From contig NZ_CP066265.1 in assembly GCF_023278085.1 (NCBI RefSeq), forward strand, positions 3,068,501 through 3,132,500: DNA of 64,000 nt. The letters are read 5' to 3'. The first letter of the stretch is position 1. Each line of letters opens with the position of its first letter. The stretch is from Pseudomonas syringae. GTDB lineage: Bacteria; Pseudomonadota; Gammaproteobacteria; Pseudomonadales; Pseudomonadaceae. Under the pieces are notes generated by a model. That model was given only the letters and a program-made list of their open reading frames with translations, had not been told where the DNA came from and made no database searches. This document shows positions 49,679-62,348 of this stretch, one piece after another. A program made the translations under genes and the position numbers.

Positions 49679-50980
49679 TTAAACAGCCAGTTGCGGGCGA
49701 GCTGAGATATGTCGGTAGAGCACCAGTGTCGCGCCCAGCGCGCACATGGCAGCAAATGTCATCCAGTAGGCGGGCGCGGCTTTGTCTCCGGTCAAGTGGA
49801 TCAACCAGGTGGATATGGCCGGGGTGAAACCACCGAAAACCGCCGTCGCCAGGCTGTAGGCCAGAGAAAACCCGGCAACGCGCACTTCTACCGGCATGAT
49901 TTCAGTCAGCGCCGGAATCATCGCGCCGTTATACAAACCGTAGAGGCACGAGAACCACAGCAGCACCTCGAGCATGTGACCGAAACTGGGCGCCTGAGCG
50001 AGGAATGACAGTGCAGGATAGGCGCTGATAATGGTGAGTAAGGTCATCGCAACCAGCAGTGGCTTGCGCCCGAAACGGTCGCTCAACATGCCGCCTATCG
50101 GCAGCCAGATAAAATTGGACACGCCGACCAGCAGGGTCACCAGAAGCGCGTCGGCGGTACTCAGGTTCAGCACGGTCTTGCCGAAGGTGGGTGCATAAAT
50201 GGTGATCAGGTAGAACGTGGTGGTGGTCATCGCAACCATCAGCATCCCGGCAATCACCACGCGCCAGTTCTGCAACAGGGTCGCGAAGACCTCACGCATG
50301 CTTGGGCGGTGCTTGCGGGTGGCGAACTCTTCGGTTTCCTGCAGGCTGCGGCGCAACAGGAAAATGAACGGGATGATAAGGCAACCGATGGCGAATGGAA
50401 TTCTCCAGCCCCAGTCAGCCACAGCCGCAGGTGCCATCCACTGGTTAAGGGCGTAACCCAGCGCAGCGGCAACCACAATCGCCACCTGCTGACTGCCGGA
50501 TTGCCAACTGGTGTAGAACCCCTTGCGACCCGGCGTGGCCATTTCAGCCAGATACACCGACACTCCGCCCAGTTCGGCCCCGGCGGAGAAACCTTGCAGC
50601 AACCGGCCGATCAACACCAAGGCCGGTGCCCAGAGACCGATGCTTGCGTAGCCTGGCACCAGAACAATCAACAACGTACCGCTGGCCATGATCGACAAGG
50701 TCACGATCAGCCCTTTGCGCCGACCCACGTCATCAATGTAGGCACCCAGAATCACCGCACCCAATGGACGCATGAGAAAGCCCGCACCGAAGACGGCAAA
50801 CGTCATCATCAGTGAGGCAAATTCGCTCGTCGCAGGAAAAAAGGCAGCAGCGATTTGAGTTGCGTAGAAACCAAACAGGAAGAAATCGAATTGTTCGAGG
50901 AAGTTGCCGGATGTAACGCGGAATACCGCTCCGGCCCTGGAACGGGCAGACGCAACGGGTTGAGGGGATGAGCCGTTCAT
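49679..50980 (-). CDS. MFS metabolite:proton symporter (citrate/tricarballylate-type)
   Basis: This 433-residue transporter of the metabolite:H+ symporter branch has 12 membrane segments, the N-terminal [20 protein letters not shown], the loop 2-3 motif [13 protein letters not shown] and [14 protein letters not shown]. These are typical of CitA/TcuC/ProP-like proteins that import organic acids. GGAGAAC precedes the ATG. It is the first gene of a two-gene operon with the binding protein. The palindrome at 51079-51101 lies about 100 nt upstream. Confidence 0.88.
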   Translation of the reverse strand: MNGSSPQPVASARSRAGAVFRVTSGNFLEQFDFFLFGFYATQIAAAFFPATSEFASLMMTFAVFGAGFLMRPLGAVILGAYIDDVGRRKGLIVTLSIMASGTLLIVLVPGYASIGLWAPALVLIGRLLQGFSAGAELGGVSVYLAEMATPGRKGFYTSWQSGSQQVAIVVAAALGYALNQWMAPAAVADWGWRIPFAIGCLIIPFIFLLRRSLQETEEFATRKHRPSMREVFATLLQNWRVVIAGMLMVAMTTTTFYLITIYAPTFGKTVLNLSTADALLVTLLVGVSNFIWLPIGGMLSDRFGRKPLLVAMTLLTIISAYPALSFLAQAPSFGHMLEVLLWFSCLYGLYNGAMIPALTEIMPVEVRVAGFSLAYSLATAVFGGFTPAISTWLIHLTGDKAAPAYWMTFAAMCALGATLVLYRHISARPQLAV

Positions 50981-51289
50981 GATTGTTCTCCAGCGATCTT
51001 ATTAGAGTGCTTGTCAGCGCTTGTGATCGAGGAGTCTGCCGGACACACCTTGAAACGATAAGTGCTATCTTTTCATCTATTGATGTTTAAACGTTATCAA
51101 TCAGAACGAGCGACATCGAATGTCGTGCCGCGAGAGGCGTGTAACGCGGAATGTCACGAGCTGCCTGCCAACACGCATTGGCACGATAGTCTTAGCCTAT
51201 GGAATCAGCGTGAATGGCATTTTCGCCAGACTTACACACTCGCCCGTGAATTCTTTATCATTGCGCATGTTTTGTTGGCAGAGCCACTC
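50981..51289. promoter_or_regulatory. Divergent region between the MFS gene and tusD
   Basis: About 309 bases with no gene. It contains the LTTR-type palindrome at 51079-51101, nearer the MFS side. The tusD side has no obvious consensus promoter and only a weak ribosome-binding site. Confidence 0.5.
51079..51101. promoter_or_regulatory. LysR-type T-N11-A palindrome upstream of the MFS gene
   Basis: ATTGAT-N11-ATCAAT is a perfect inverted repeat with 6-bp arms and the exact T-N11-A spacing of LTTR recognition sites. It lies 99-121 nt upstream of the MFS start, a common distance for an LTTR activation site. The LysR gene at 47990 is the obvious candidate regulator. Confidence 0.55.
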
Positions 51290-51682
51290 ATGAAATTCGC
51301 CATCTCGCTTTTTTCCGCCGCACATGCGCCCTCCTCGCGGCGTGCCTTGCTGTTCGCGAAAGCAGTGCTTGCGGGCGGGCATGAAATTGTCCGGTTGTTT
51401 TTTTATCAGGACGGCGTTCACAGCGCGTCGGCCAACGTCGTGACACCCCAGGACGAACAGGACCTGGCGCAGCAATGGCGTGAGTTCATCGTCGAGCACA
51501 GTCTGGACGGTGTGGTGTGCATTGCCGCTGCGTTGCGGCGTGGCGTGCTGGATGCTCAAGAAGCCGAACGCTATCAGCGGCCAGCCGCGAATCTGCTTGC
51601 GCCGTGGGAATTGTCCGGGCTGGGCCAGTTGCACGACGCCGTGCAATCCGCTGACCGTCTGATCTGCTTTGGAGGGCCGTGA
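51290..51682 (+). CDS. tusD: tRNA 2-thiolation sulfur relay protein TusD
   Basis: This 130-residue DsrE-family protein has Cys77 in DGVVCIAAALRRGV, which matches the persulfide-carrying cysteine of TusD. It starts MKFAISLFSAAHA and ends ADRLICFGG. TusB, TusC and TusD form a hetero-hexamer that passes sulfur from TusA to TusE and MnmA for mnm5s2U34 in tRNA Lys, Glu and Gln. The frame is open far upstream, but the ATG at 51290 starts the domain. It is the first gene of tusDCBE. Confidence 0.9.
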   Translation: MKFAISLFSAAHAPSSRRALLFAKAVLAGGHEIVRLFFYQDGVHSASANVVTPQDEQDLAQQWREFIVEHSLDGVVCIAAALRRGVLDAQEAERYQRPAANLLAPWELSGLGQLHDAVQSADRLICFGGP

Positions 51683-51683
51683 G

Positions 51684-52046
51684 ATGTCCCGCTCATTATT
51701 GATTGTCAGCCGCCAGTCGCCGTGGTCCGGTCCCGGTGCCCGAGAGGCGCTGGACATAGTGCTGGCAGGCGGCGCGTTCGACTTGCCGGTCGGCCTGCTG
51801 TTTCTGGACGACGGTGTTTTTCAGTTGTCATCACAGCAGGCTCCAGACGCCCTGCAACAGAAAGACCTGACCGCAAACCTGAAAGCGTTGTCGATGTTCG
51901 GCGTTGAAGACCTGTATGCCTGTGGGCAAAGCCTGGCTGAACGTGGCATTGCTGCCAGTACAGTGGGCGAAGAAATCACTCAGCTGGCCGCACGGTCCGA
52001 GTTGTCGGCACTGTTGGACCGCTACGATGAGGTGATTACCATCTGA
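51684..52046 (+). CDS. tusC: tRNA 2-thiolation protein TusC
   Basis: This 120-residue DsrE/F-family protein starts SRSLLIVSRQSPWSGPGAREALD, with AGGAFDLPVGLLFLDDGVFQL, and ends LLDRYDEVITI. It is a structural partner in the TusBCD complex and lacks the active cysteine of TusD. It follows the tusD stop by one base and abuts tusB. Confidence 0.9.
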   Translation: MSRSLLIVSRQSPWSGPGAREALDIVLAGGAFDLPVGLLFLDDGVFQLSSQQAPDALQQKDLTANLKALSMFGVEDLYACGQSLAERGIAASTVGEEITQLAARSELSALLDRYDEVITI

Positions 52047-52345
52047 TGGCTACCTTGCACGTTCTATCTCACTCGCCCTTCACCGACACCCGGCTAGACA
52101 GCTGCCTGCGCCTGCTGGGCAGCAGCGACGGTGTGTTGTTGTGTGGCGACGCCACTTACGCGTTAACAGCGGCCAGCGTCCCATTGCAGAACCTGCAAAC
52201 CCTGATCGGCTCATCGCAGCTGTTCGTCCTCGATGAGGACGTCAAGGCGCGCAATCTGCAGCTTCCCGCAGGGGTAGGCAGCATTGACTACCCGGCATTC
52301 GTGGAACTGGCGTTGCGCTTCGACAAGGTCAATACCTGGTTATGA
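52046..52345 (+). CDS. tusB: tRNA 2-thiolation protein TusB
   Basis: This 99-residue TusB/DsrH-family protein has the typical start TLHVLSHSPF, an internal GVLLCGDATYAL and the end YPAFVELALRFDKVNTWL. It shares one base with the tusC stop and overlaps the tusE start by 4 nt. Third subunit of the TusBCD sulfur relay. Confidence 0.9.
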   Translation: MATLHVLSHSPFTDTRLDSCLRLLGSSDGVLLCGDATYALTAASVPLQNLQTLIGSSQLFVLDEDVKARNLQLPAGVGSIDYPAFVELALRFDKVNTWL

Positions 52346-52677
52346 AACAGTTGATCATTGACGGACGCACCCTCGAACTGGACAAGGACGGATTTCTCCA
52401 GGACCTCAACGACTGGTCAATGGACGTTGCGCATGCCTTGTCTGCCGAGGAAGGTATCGTCCTGAGCGCCGAGCACATTGAAATCCTCTGGTTACTGCGC
52501 GATTTCTACGCCGAGTTTCAGCTCTCGCCCGCCACTCGGCCATTGATCAAATACACCGCATTGAAGCTGGGCGTGGAAAAAGGCAATAGCCTGCACCTCA
52601 ACCGCCTGTTCAACGGCACCCCTGCCAAACTTGCCGCCAAGCTGGCGGGCCTGCCAAAGCCGACCAATTGCATATGA
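52342..52677 (+). CDS. tusE: tRNA 2-thiolation sulfur carrier TusE (DsrC family)
   Basis: This 111-residue DsrC/TusE protein has LDKDGFLQDLNDWSMDVAHALSAEEGI, WLLRDFY and SLHLNRLFNGTPAKLAAKLAGLPKPTNCI. The penultimate Cys is the invariant persulfide acceptor that hands sulfur to MnmA. It overlaps tusB by 4 nt and the following YbiB-like gene by 4 nt. Confidence 0.93.
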   Translation: MKQLIIDGRTLELDKDGFLQDLNDWSMDVAHALSAEEGIVLSAEHIEILWLLRDFYAEFQLSPATRPLIKYTALKLGVEKGNSLHLNRLFNGTPAKLAAKLAGLPKPTNCI

Positions 52678-53675
52678 ACGACTACGCACCGCTGCTGACC
52701 GACACGCCGGAAGAACACCCCTTCGCCCCCTTCGTCCGCATCCTTGGCAAAGGTAAACGTGGCGCACGCAACCTGACTCGCGAGGAAGCGCGCGAGGCCA
52801 TGGGCATGCTGCTTGACGAAAAGGTCGAGGACACTCAGCTCGGCGCGTTCCTGATGTTGCTGCGTCACAAAGAAGAAAGCCCCGAGGAGCTGGCAGGGTT
52901 CACGGAAGCACTGCGCGAACGCCTGAACGCCCCGGCCCTGCACGTGGACATCGACTGGCCGACTTACGCTGGCAAAAAGCGCCACCTGCCGTGGTTCTTG
53001 CTGGCGGCCAAGTGCCTGGCACAGAACGGCGTGAAGATCCTTCTGCACGGCGGTGGCGCGCATACCGCAGGACGCCTGTACACCGAACAGTTGCTGGGTG
53101 TGCTGGATATCCCGCTGTGCCGTAACTGGGCAGCGGTCGAAAGCGCGCTCGGGCAGGGAAACCTGGCGTTTATCCCGCTCGCCGACTGGGCGCCACAGCT
53201 GCAACGCATGATCGACCTGCGCAACATCCTGGGCCTGCGCTCTCCCATTCATTCGCTGGCGCGCATTCTCAATCCGCTGCAAGCGCGCTGCGGCCTTCAG
53301 AGCATCTTTCATCCGGGCTACCAGAGCGTACACCGCGATGCCAGCAGCCTGCTGGGCGACAACGTCATTGTGGTCAAGGGTGATGGCGGCGAGATCGAGA
53401 TCAACCCCGACACCATCAGCCATCTGTATGGCACGACGGGTGGGCAGCCCTGGGACGAGGAATGGCCAGCGCTTTCACCGCGTCGGCACGTCAAGCCGGC
53501 CACCCTTGATCCGCAGCAATTGCTGGCCTTGTGGCGCGGCGAGATCGAGGACAGTTATCCGCAACTGGCGTTGATTTCAACCATGGCGCTTGCCTTGCGT
53601 GGCCTGGGCGTCGCTCGCGAGGAGGCTTTCCAGCAAGCTCAAACATTCTGGGATCGCCGCGACAAGACCTTATGA
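52674..53675 (+). CDS. YbiB-like protein of the TrpD/nucleoside phosphorylase III fold
   Basis: This 333-residue homolog of anthranilate phosphoribosyltransferase has the helical N-terminal domain (NLTREEAREAMGMLLDEKVEDTQLGAFLMLLRHKEESPEELAGF reads like TrpD). The glycine loop is replaced by LLHGGGAHTAGR, followed by a GL-RSPIHSLARILNP segment. E. coli YbiB has this plan and binds nucleic acid without TrpD activity. ATG 52674 overlaps the tusE stop as ATGA. Co-transcription with tus genes hints at a link to tRNA or RNA metabolism, unproven. Confidence 0.82.
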   Translation: MNDYAPLLTDTPEEHPFAPFVRILGKGKRGARNLTREEAREAMGMLLDEKVEDTQLGAFLMLLRHKEESPEELAGFTEALRERLNAPALHVDIDWPTYAGKKRHLPWFLLAAKCLAQNGVKILLHGGGAHTAGRLYTEQLLGVLDIPLCRNWAAVESALGQGNLAFIPLADWAPQLQRMIDLRNILGLRSPIHSLARILNPLQARCGLQSIFHPGYQSVHRDASSLLGDNVIVVKGDGGEIEINPDTISHLYGTTGGQPWDEEWPALSPRRHVKPATLDPQQLLALWRGEIEDSYPQLALISTMALALRGLGVAREEAFQQAQTFWDRRDKTL

Positions 53676-53783
53676 TCTATCGGCTGTGGCGATAACCAGC
53701 GTCCATAATCTTGCGCTTTTCAGATCGAACCGACGCGCCTGAACTGACCTCCAAGTTCTATCACTCAGCAACGGGAGTCGAAC

Positions 53784-54782
53784 ATGGGCCTTCTGGTCGA
53801 AGGACGCTGGCAAGACCAGTGGTACGAAAGCAGCAAAGACGGTGCATTCCAACGCGAGAGCGCCCAGCGTCGCAACTGGGTCACCGTCGACGGGCAGCCT
53901 GGGCCATCCGGCGAAGGTGGCTTTACTGCTGAAGCAGGTCGCTACCACCTTTACGTGTCGCTGGCGTGCCCGTGGGCGCACCGCACGCTGATCCTGCGCA
54001 AACTGAAAGGCCTGGAAAATCTGATCGATGTTTCAGTGGTCAGTTACCTGATGCTGGAAAACGGCTGGACTTTCGATCAGCAGAGAGGCTCCAGCGGTGA
54101 TGCACTCGATGGGTTGCAGTACCTTCACCAACGCTATACCGCAGATGACCCTAAATACACTGGGCGCGTAACGGTGCCGGTGCTGTGGGACAAGCAACAG
54201 AAACGGATCGTCAGCAATGAATCAGCGGAAATCATCCGCATGTTCAACTCTGCTTTCAACGAACTGACCGCCAACACCCTGGATTTCTATCCCCAGGCGT
54301 TAACACCGAGCATTGACGAGCTCAACGAGCAGATTTACCCGAACATCAACAATGGCGTGTATCGCGCGGGCTTTGCGACCTCGCAAGGCGCTTACGAAGC
54401 AGCATTCGACGATGTATTTACCGAGCTGGGCGCGCTGGAAAAGCTCTTGGGAGAGAAGCGCTACCTGACCGGCGAACACCTGACCGAGGCCGATATACGC
54501 TTGTTCACCAGCATCGTGCGCTTTGATGCGGTTTATTACAGCCACTTCAAATGCAACCTGCGGCGTATTGCAGACTATCCGAACCTGAGCAACTGGCTGC
54601 GCGAGTTGTACCAATGGCCGGGCGTCGCCGAGACCGTGGACTTCGAGCACATCAAAGGTCACTACTACGGCAGCCATCGCACCATCAACCCGAACGGAAT
54701 CATCCCCAAGGGGCCAGCGCTTGATCTGCACGCGGCTCACGACCGTGAGCGCCTGTCCGGCAAAGGCGTCTGGAAGCGGTAA
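53784..54782 (+). CDS. Glutathionyl-hydroquinone reductase (xi-class GST, YqjG-like)
   Basis: This 332-residue protein has the xi-class GST active-site motif ACPWAHRTLI with the catalytic Cys, preceded by FTAEAGRYHLYVSL. The C-terminal helical domain contains EQIYPNINNGVYRAGFATSQGAYE and the GHYYGSHRTINPNGIIPKGP tail. These enzymes remove glutathione from glutathionyl-hydroquinones, for example after quinone stress or lignin-like aromatic breakdown. It lies 108 nt after the ybiB-like gene and probably has its own promoter. A hairpin terminator follows. Confidence 0.92.
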   Translation: MGLLVEGRWQDQWYESSKDGAFQRESAQRRNWVTVDGQPGPSGEGGFTAEAGRYHLYVSLACPWAHRTLILRKLKGLENLIDVSVVSYLMLENGWTFDQQRGSSGDALDGLQYLHQRYTADDPKYTGRVTVPVLWDKQQKRIVSNESAEIIRMFNSAFNELTANTLDFYPQALTPSIDELNEQIYPNINNGVYRAGFATSQGAYEAAFDDVFTELGALEKLLGEKRYLTGEHLTEADIRLFTSIVRFDAVYYSHFKCNLRRIADYPNLSNWLRELYQWPGVAETVDFEHIKGHYYGSHRTINPNGIIPKGPALDLHAAHDRERLSGKGVWKR

Positions 54783-54804
54783 TCTGTTTGTTTGCAACGA
54801 AGAT

Positions 54805-54832
54805 GGATAGCCCGAGCGGGCTATCCGTTTTC
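54805..54832 (+). terminator. Terminator between the convergent GST and cysG genes
   Basis: GGATAGCCCG and CGGGCTATCC form a perfect 10-bp stem with a 2-base loop, followed by a short T-run (GTTTTC). It is located just before the cysG stop on the other strand. Confidence 0.85.
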
Positions 54833-54836
54833 AACC

Positions 54837-56231
54837 TCAGAGCGTTGCCTGAGCGCCTTCGAACCACGCCAGCTTTTCGCGCAACTTGACCACTTCACCG
54901 ATGATCACCAGCGTCGGGGCGCGCACCTCATGCTCGGCGACCATTTGCGGCAGGTTGGCCAAGGTGCCAGTGAACACCCGCTGATTGACAGTCGTGCCCT
55001 GCTGAACCAGCGCCGCAGGCGTATCAGCAGAGCGACCGTGTTTGATCAGCTGTTCACAGATGACCGGCAGACCGATCAGCCCCATGTAAAACACCAGTGT
55101 CTGAGCAGGGGCTACCAGGTCGGACCAAGGCAGGTCAGTCGTGCCATTTTTCAGGTGGCCCGTGATGAAACGCACGGACTGTGCATGATCGCGGTGTGTC
55201 AGCGGGATGCCCGCGTAGGCTGCACAGCCACTGGCAGCGGTGATGCCCGGAACGACCTGGAACGGGATACCGTGTGCCGCCAGTTCTTCGATTTCCTCGC
55301 CACCACGGCCAAAGATAAACGGGTCGCCGCCTTTCAGGCGCACCACCCGCTTGCCCTGTTTGGCCAGCGCAACCAGTTGCTGGTTGATCTGTTCCTGAGG
55401 AACCGCATGTTCCGCACGTCGCTTGCCGACATAGACACGCTCGGCATCGCGACGGCACAGATCAAGAATCGTCGGCGCAACCAGACGGTCGTAGAGCACC
55501 ACATCCGCTTGCTGCATCAGGCGCAGCGCGCGGAAGGTCAACAGATCAGGATCACCCGGACCGGCGCCCACCAGATAAACCTCTCCGGTTTCCGCAGGCG
55601 GCTCGCCTGCGATCTTGGCGATCAGCATGCGCTCGGCCTCTGCGCCCTGCCCGGCCAGTTGGCGATCGGCGATGGCCCCCTGAAAAACTTCTTCCCAGAA
55701 CGCCCGACGCTGCTGCACGTTCGGAAACAGGCCTTTGACCTGATTGCGAAAACGAGCGGCCAGCCCGGCGAGCTGACCGTAAGAGGACGGAATCCAGGTT
55801 TCCAGCTTGGCACGGATCAGGCGCGCCAGCACCGGCGCATCGCCGCCACTGGAGACAGCAATGACCAAGGGCGAGCGGTCGACGATCGCCGGAAAGATCA
55901 CCGTACACAGCGCAGGCGCATCCACCACGTTGACCGGCACACAGCGCAGCCTGGCATCGTGGGAAACCTGCGCGTTGAGCGGTTCGTCATCTGTTGCAGC
56001 AATGATCAGCACGCAACCGTCCAGATCACTCTCGCTGTAACCGCGCAAAATCAGCTCGCCACCGCTTTGAACGACCAGCTCGCGCAACTGGGTTTCGATT
56101 TCCGGCGCGACCACCCGCAGCACAGCACCCGCGTCAGCGATCAGGCGGGATTTGCGCAGGGCGATTTCACCACCGCCGACCACCAGCACGCGGCTGCCAC
56201 GCAGGTTATGGAACAGCGGCAGGAATTCCAT
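54837..56231 (-). CDS. cysG: Siroheme synthase CysG
   Basis: This 464-residue trifunctional enzyme has an N-terminal NAD-dependent dehydrogenase/ferrochelatase domain ([37 protein letters not shown] with the conserved active-region Ser). The C-terminal uroporphyrinogen-III methyltransferase domain has [36 protein letters not shown] and [21 protein letters not shown]. It makes siroheme for sulfite and nitrite reductases. It directly follows serS, with the stop and start adjacent, an order conserved in pseudomonads. Confidence 0.96.
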   Translation of the reverse strand: MEFLPLFHNLRGSRVLVVGGGEIALRKSRLIADAGAVLRVVAPEIETQLRELVVQSGGELILRGYSESDLDGCVLIIAATDDEPLNAQVSHDARLRCVPVNVVDAPALCTVIFPAIVDRSPLVIAVSSGGDAPVLARLIRAKLETWIPSSYGQLAGLAARFRNQVKGLFPNVQQRRAFWEEVFQGAIADRQLAGQGAEAERMLIAKIAGEPPAETGEVYLVGAGPGDPDLLTFRALRLMQQADVVLYDRLVAPTILDLCRRDAERVYVGKRRAEHAVPQEQINQQLVALAKQGKRVVRLKGGDPFIFGRGGEEIEELAAHGIPFQVVPGITAASGCAAYAGIPLTHRDHAQSVRFITGHLKNGTTDLPWSDLVAPAQTLVFYMGLIGLPVICEQLIKHGRSADTPAALVQQGTTVNQRVFTGTLANLPQMVAEHEVRAPTLVIIGEVVKLREKLAWFEGAQATL

Positions 56232-57902
<1,671 letters not shown>

Positions 57903-57906
<4 letters not shown>

Positions 57907-59225
57907 TTTCTCCGTTTGCGGGGGCTGGCATCGTCCAGTGCAGTCAAATGCCTGAGCTTTTCACCGATTTTCAGCTCCAGGCCACGCGGCACGGGCTGGT
58001 AATACTGACGCGGCTCCAGTTCGTCCGGGAAATAGTCCTCGCCTGCGGCGTAGGCTTCCGGCTCGTCGTGAGCGTAACGATATTCTTCGCCATAACCGAG
58101 CTGCTTCATCAACTTGGTCGGCGCATTGCGCAGGTGCAGCGGAACCTCGAGCGAGCCATGTTCACCCGCTTCGCGCATCGCCGCCTTGAATGCCATGTAC
58201 ACCGCATTGCTTTTAGGCGCGCAGGCCAGATAGACAATCGCCTGCGCCACCGCCAGCTCACCTTCCGGGCTGCCCAGACGCTCTTGCACATCCCAGGCGG
58301 ACATGCACAGCGGCAACGCACGTGGATCGGCGTTGCCGATATCTTCGCTGGCCATGCGCACCACACGGCGGGCCAGATACAGCGGGTCGCAACCACCGTC
58401 GATCATTCGGGCAAACCAGTACAGCGCAGCATCGGGGTTTGAGCCCCGAATAGACTTGTGCAACGCCGAGATCTGGTCATAGAACGCCTCGCCGCCCTTG
58501 TCGAACCGGCGTCGGCTGTCACCCAGCAGGCTCTGCAGCAACTCGACATCAATCTCGCTGCCATCCTCGGCAAGATCGGAGGCGTTCTCCAGCAGGTTGA
58601 GCATGCGACGGCCATCGCCATCAGCGGCGGACATGAGAATCGCAAAGCCTTCGTCACTCAGGGTCAGCTTGCGCTGGCCCAGGCCCCGGTCTTCAGTCAA
58701 GGCGCGATTGACCAGCTTGCGCAGGGCCGCTTCGTCCAGGCTCTTGAGCACATAGACGCGCGCACGTGAGAGCAGCGCGTTGTTGAGTTCGAACGAAGGG
58801 TTCTCGGTGGTGGCACCGATGAAAATCAATGTGCCGTCTTCAACGTAGGGTAGAAATGCATCCTGCTGCGACTTGTTGAAACGGTGTACTTCATCGACGA
58901 ACAGAATCGTGCGCTTGCCGTACTGTCCGGCCTGCTGCTTGGCAACTTCAACCGCCTGACGAATTTCCTTGACCCCGGCCAGCACCGCCGAGACAGTCTC
59001 GAAATGCGCGTCCGAAACCTTGGCCAGCAGCCTCGCCAGGGTGGTCTTGCCCACACCCGGAGGCCCCCAGAAAATCATCGAGTGCAAGGCACCCTGCTCA
59101 AGCGCCTCACGCAAAGGCTTGCCATGCGCAAGCACATGCTCCTGCCCGACATACTCATCCAGATTGGTGGCACGCAGGCGTGCAGCCAGAGGCTGAGCGA
59201 TCGGTTCGCGGCTGAACAGGTCCAT
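57903..59225 (-). CDS. rarA: Replication-associated recombination AAA ATPase RarA (MgsA)
   Basis: This 440-residue clamp-loader-like ATPase has Walker [15 protein letters not shown], Walker [21 protein letters not shown], sensor 1 [14 protein letters not shown], and the C-terminal tetramerisation part ([29 protein letters not shown]). RarA acts at stalled replication forks. It is in the conserved run lolA-rarA-crcB-serS. Confidence 0.96.
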
Positions 59226-59243
59226 GGTCGGAATTAAACCCTT

Positions 59244-59867
59244 TTACTCTTGAATGACATCAGCGCCCTTTGGCACGTCGAACTTGAACTTGCTCGCCGG
59301 GATCGGCTCGTTGGCCTTGACCCCGGTGAACAGAATATTGGTGCGCTGACCCACGCTGTCGATCAACTGCATGTCATTGATCACGCCATTGCGAAACGAC
59401 AGACGCAGGCTGTCGAACAGCGTGTCCTTGGTTTTGGGCTTGAGCACGAAATCGATCACGCCGCCCGCTTCTTTCGCTGTGATATCGAAACTTTCGCTGA
59501 TCTTCGACACGTCACCGGACAGCAGCAGTGCCGGAGTCTGGGTCAGGCGCTGATCGAGCTTCTTGATGGTGACCTGCTCCAAGTCAGGGTCCCACAAGGA
59601 AACCTTCTTGCCGTCGGAGACCATCAGCTGTTCTTGCGGAGCATCGGTGTGCCAGTTGAACAGGCCAGGGCGCTGCAAGGCCATTTCACCTGCTGTTTCC
59701 TGCAATTGCGTACCGCCACCATCAAGGGTCAGCTGCGAGAAGCGTGCAGTCAGCGTCTGGGATTTTTCCAGCAGTTGGGTCAGACGTGCCACGTCCTTGC
59801 TGTCAGCGTGGGCGGATATCGCGGAAAACGTCAGTGCGGTGGCCAACAGCATGCGGAAAAGGCGCAT
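59244..59867 (-). CDS. lolA: Outer-membrane lipoprotein carrier protein LolA
   Basis: This 207-residue periplasmic chaperone has a signal peptide ([21 protein letters not shown]) and conserved segments [40 protein letters not shown], [18 protein letters not shown] and a closing [12 protein letters not shown]. It carries lipoproteins from LolCDE to LolB. ATG 59867 has a GAGGAA site; an ATG 12 nt earlier lacks one. Confidence 0.95.
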   Translation of the reverse strand: MRLFRMLLATALTFSAISAHADSKDVARLTQLLEKSQTLTARFSQLTLDGGGTQLQETAGEMALQRPGLFNWHTDAPQEQLMVSDGKKVSLWDPDLEQVTIKKLDQRLTQTPALLLSGDVSKISESFDITAKEAGGVIDFVLKPKTKDTLFDSLRLSFRNGVINDMQLIDSVGQRTNILFTGVKANEPIPASKFKFDVPKGADVIQE

Positions 59868-59942
59868 GGGATTCCTCATTGTGTCGAAGATGATGCGGCA
59901 GCGCTTGTATACGCTGCCGCGACAATCCTGGGGTGGTACAAC

Positions 59943-62348
59943 TCAGTCGCGCATAGGCGCCGGCGCGATGACTTCGCGCGAGCCATTGGTGTTCATCGAT
60001 GTCACGACGCCGGCCATTTCCATCGCCTCGATCATGCGTGCAGCGCGGTTGTAACCGATCTTGAGCTTGCGCTGAACCGCAGAAATAGAAGCACGACGGC
60101 TTTCAAGCACGAACTTCACAGCTTCATCGTAAAGGGCGTCGCTCTCGCTATCGTCGCCGCCTTCGCCACTGCCGCCGTCAAAGCCGCTACCGGCCTCTTC
60201 CACGCCCGCGAGAATATCGTCGTTGTATTCCGGGGAGCCGCGCAGTTTCCACGCTTCCACGACACGATGCACTTCTTCGTCGGAAACGAACGCACCGTGG
60301 ACACGAATGGGCAGACTGGTGCCGGGCGGCATGTACAACATGTCACCGTGGCCCAGCAGTTGCTCGGCGCCGCCCTGATCGATGATGGTTCGGGAGTCGA
60401 TCTTGCTGGAGACCTGAAACGCCATTCGCGTCGGAATGTTGGCCTTGATCAGACCGGTAATCACATCCACCGACGGACGCTGGGTCGCCAGGATCAGGTG
60501 AATACCTGCGGCACGGGCCTTCTGGGCGATACGGGCGATGAGCTCTTCGACCTTTTTGCCGACGATCATCATCATGTCGGCAAACTCATCCACCACCACC
60601 ACGATGGTCGGCAACTTGGTCAGCAGCGGTGCTTCGTCGTGAATGCTCTCGCGCTTGTACAGCGGATCGGCCAGTGGCTCGCCAGCGTCCTGAGCATCCT
60701 TGACCTTCTGGTTGAAACCGGAAAGGTTACGCACGCCCATTTTCGCCATCAGCTTGTAACGGCGTTCCATCTCGGCGACGCTCCAGCGCAAGGCGTTGGC
60801 GGCGTCTTTCATGTCGGTCACGACCGGACAGAGCAAATGCGGAATGCCTTCGTAGATTGAGAGCTCAAGCATTTTCGGGTCGATCATGATCAGTTTGGCG
60901 TCTTCCGGGCCGGACTTGAACAGGATCGACAGGATCATGGCGTTGACACCCACCGACTTACCGGAACCGGTCGTACCGGCCACCAGCAAGTGCGGCATTT
61001 TCGCCAGATCGGTGATAACCGGTTTGCCGCCGATATCGTGGCCCAGAGCCAGCGTCACAGGTGACTTGGCGTTATCGTATTCAGGCGTCGACAGCACTTC
61101 GGAGAAGCGCACGATCTGCCGGTCTTCATTGGGAATCTCGATACCGACGGTGGTCTTGCCGGGGATGACTTCGACTACCCGGACGCTGGTCACCGCGAGC
61201 GAGCGCGCAAGGTCCTTGGCCAGGTTGGAAATGCGACTGACCTTGACGCCTGCAGCAGGCTGAATTTCGTAACGGGTGATGACCGGGCCCGGGTGGATGG
61301 AGTCCACCGAGACTTCGACACCAAACTCCTTGAGCTTGATTTCCAGCAGATGACCGACCGCGGCCAGCGATTCCGGCGAGTAATTGAGCTGTTTCTTTTC
61401 CGCCGGATCGAGAATCGAGATCGGCGGCAGCGTGCCTTCGACCGCGCTGTCGACGAACAACGGCGCCTGTTTTTCCTTTTGCACGCGCTTGCTGGGCTCG
61501 GCAGGCTTGGCCGGGGCTGGCGCGATGACCGCAGGCACGTGCTTTTCACGCTCGGTCATGTGCTTGCTCAGCGACTCTTCGCGCTCGATCAGACGCTCGC
61601 GGGCCTTGGCCTGCTCGCGGCGATCCGGGGCAACGGGTGCTACCACATCGTTGACCCGCATATCGACCTCGCGCAATTGCGCAACCATCTGCTTGCGCTC
61701 GGCACGGGCAGTCCACCAACGGTTGGCAGCGCCTTGAAACAGCTCGAACAGGTCCAGCGTGATCTTGCCGGTGATGTCCATCACCTTGAACCATGACAGG
61801 TCGGTAAACACTGTCAGGCCAAACAGAAACAGGGCGATGAACAGCAAGGTGCTGCCCTGGATATTCAGGGCCTTCTTGGCCAGATCACCCAGTACTTCGC
61901 CCAGCACACCGCCCGCAGACCCGGGAAAGCCTGCCGAAAAATGGAAATGGATATGCGCCAGTGCGGCACCGGCGAGTATCAGGAACACCAGCCCGATCAG
62001 GCGCCAGGAGAACAGCCAGCCGCTCCACTGCCAGGGCTCATGGCGGTGACGAAACACTTGCCAGGCCTTGATCGCCAGCAGCAACGGGAATATGTAGGCG
62101 AAATAACCGAGCACCATGAACAGAATGTCGGCACAGAACGCGCCAGCACGCCCGGCAGCATTTTGAACCTGCGCGGCATTGCTGCTGGTATGGCTCCAGC
62201 CGGGATCGCTCTGATCGTAGGTCAACAAAGCCATCATCAGATACAGGCACAGGGCGCCAAAGGCGATCAGGGCCCCTTCCTTGAGCCTGTAGTGCAGTTG
62301 CTGTCGCCAGAGCGGAACAGCGCTGGGTGCTGGGGTGGATTTCTTCAA
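59943..62348 (-). CDS. ftsK: DNA translocase FtsK
   Basis: This 801-residue protein has four N-terminal membrane helices (within about 25-190), then a shortened charged linker. The RecA-like motor has Walker [15 protein letters not shown] and Walker [14 protein letters not shown]. The C-terminal gamma winged-helix is [24 protein letters not shown]. It pumps DNA at the septum and activates XerCD at dif. The start is TTG (62348) preceded by AGGAAA; no ATG in the right place exists, and the N-terminus KKSTPAPSA fits the family. Confidence 0.96.
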   Translation of the reverse strand: MKKSTPAPSAVPLWRQQLHYRLKEGALIAFGALCLYLMMALLTYDQSDPGWSHTSSNAAQVQNAAGRAGAFCADILFMVLGYFAYIFPLLLAIKAWQVFRHRHEPWQWSGWLFSWRLIGLVFLILAGAALAHIHFHFSAGFPGSAGGVLGEVLGDLAKKALNIQGSTLLFIALFLFGLTVFTDLSWFKVMDITGKITLDLFELFQGAANRWWTARAERKQMVAQLREVDMRVNDVVAPVAPDRREQAKARERLIEREESLSKHMTEREKHVPAVIAPAPAKPAEPSKRVQKEKQAPLFVDSAVEGTLPPISILDPAEKKQLNYSPESLAAVGHLLEIKLKEFGVEVSVDSIHPGPVITRYEIQPAAGVKVSRISNLAKDLARSLAVTSVRVVEVIPGKTTVGIEIPNEDRQIVRFSEVLSTPEYDNAKSPVTLALGHDIGGKPVITDLAKMPHLLVAGTTGSGKSVGVNAMILSILFKSGPEDAKLIMIDPKMLELSIYEGIPHLLCPVVTDMKDAANALRWSVAEMERRYKLMAKMGVRNLSGFNQKVKDAQDAGEPLADPLYKRESIHDEAPLLTKLPTIVVVVDEFADMMMIVGKKVEELIARIAQKARAAGIHLILATQRPSVDVITGLIKANIPTRMAFQVSSKIDSRTIIDQGGAEQLLGHGDMLYMPPGTSLPIRVHGAFVSDEEVHRVVEAWKLRGSPEYNDDILAGVEEAGSGFDGGSGEGGDDSESDALYDEAVKFVLESRRASISAVQRKLKIGYNRAARMIEAMEMAGVVTSMNTNGSREVIAPAPMRD

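Noticed and set aside
59250..60860. A 536-codon open frame opposite lolA and ftsK
   Set aside because: Shadow of two certain genes; no family features.
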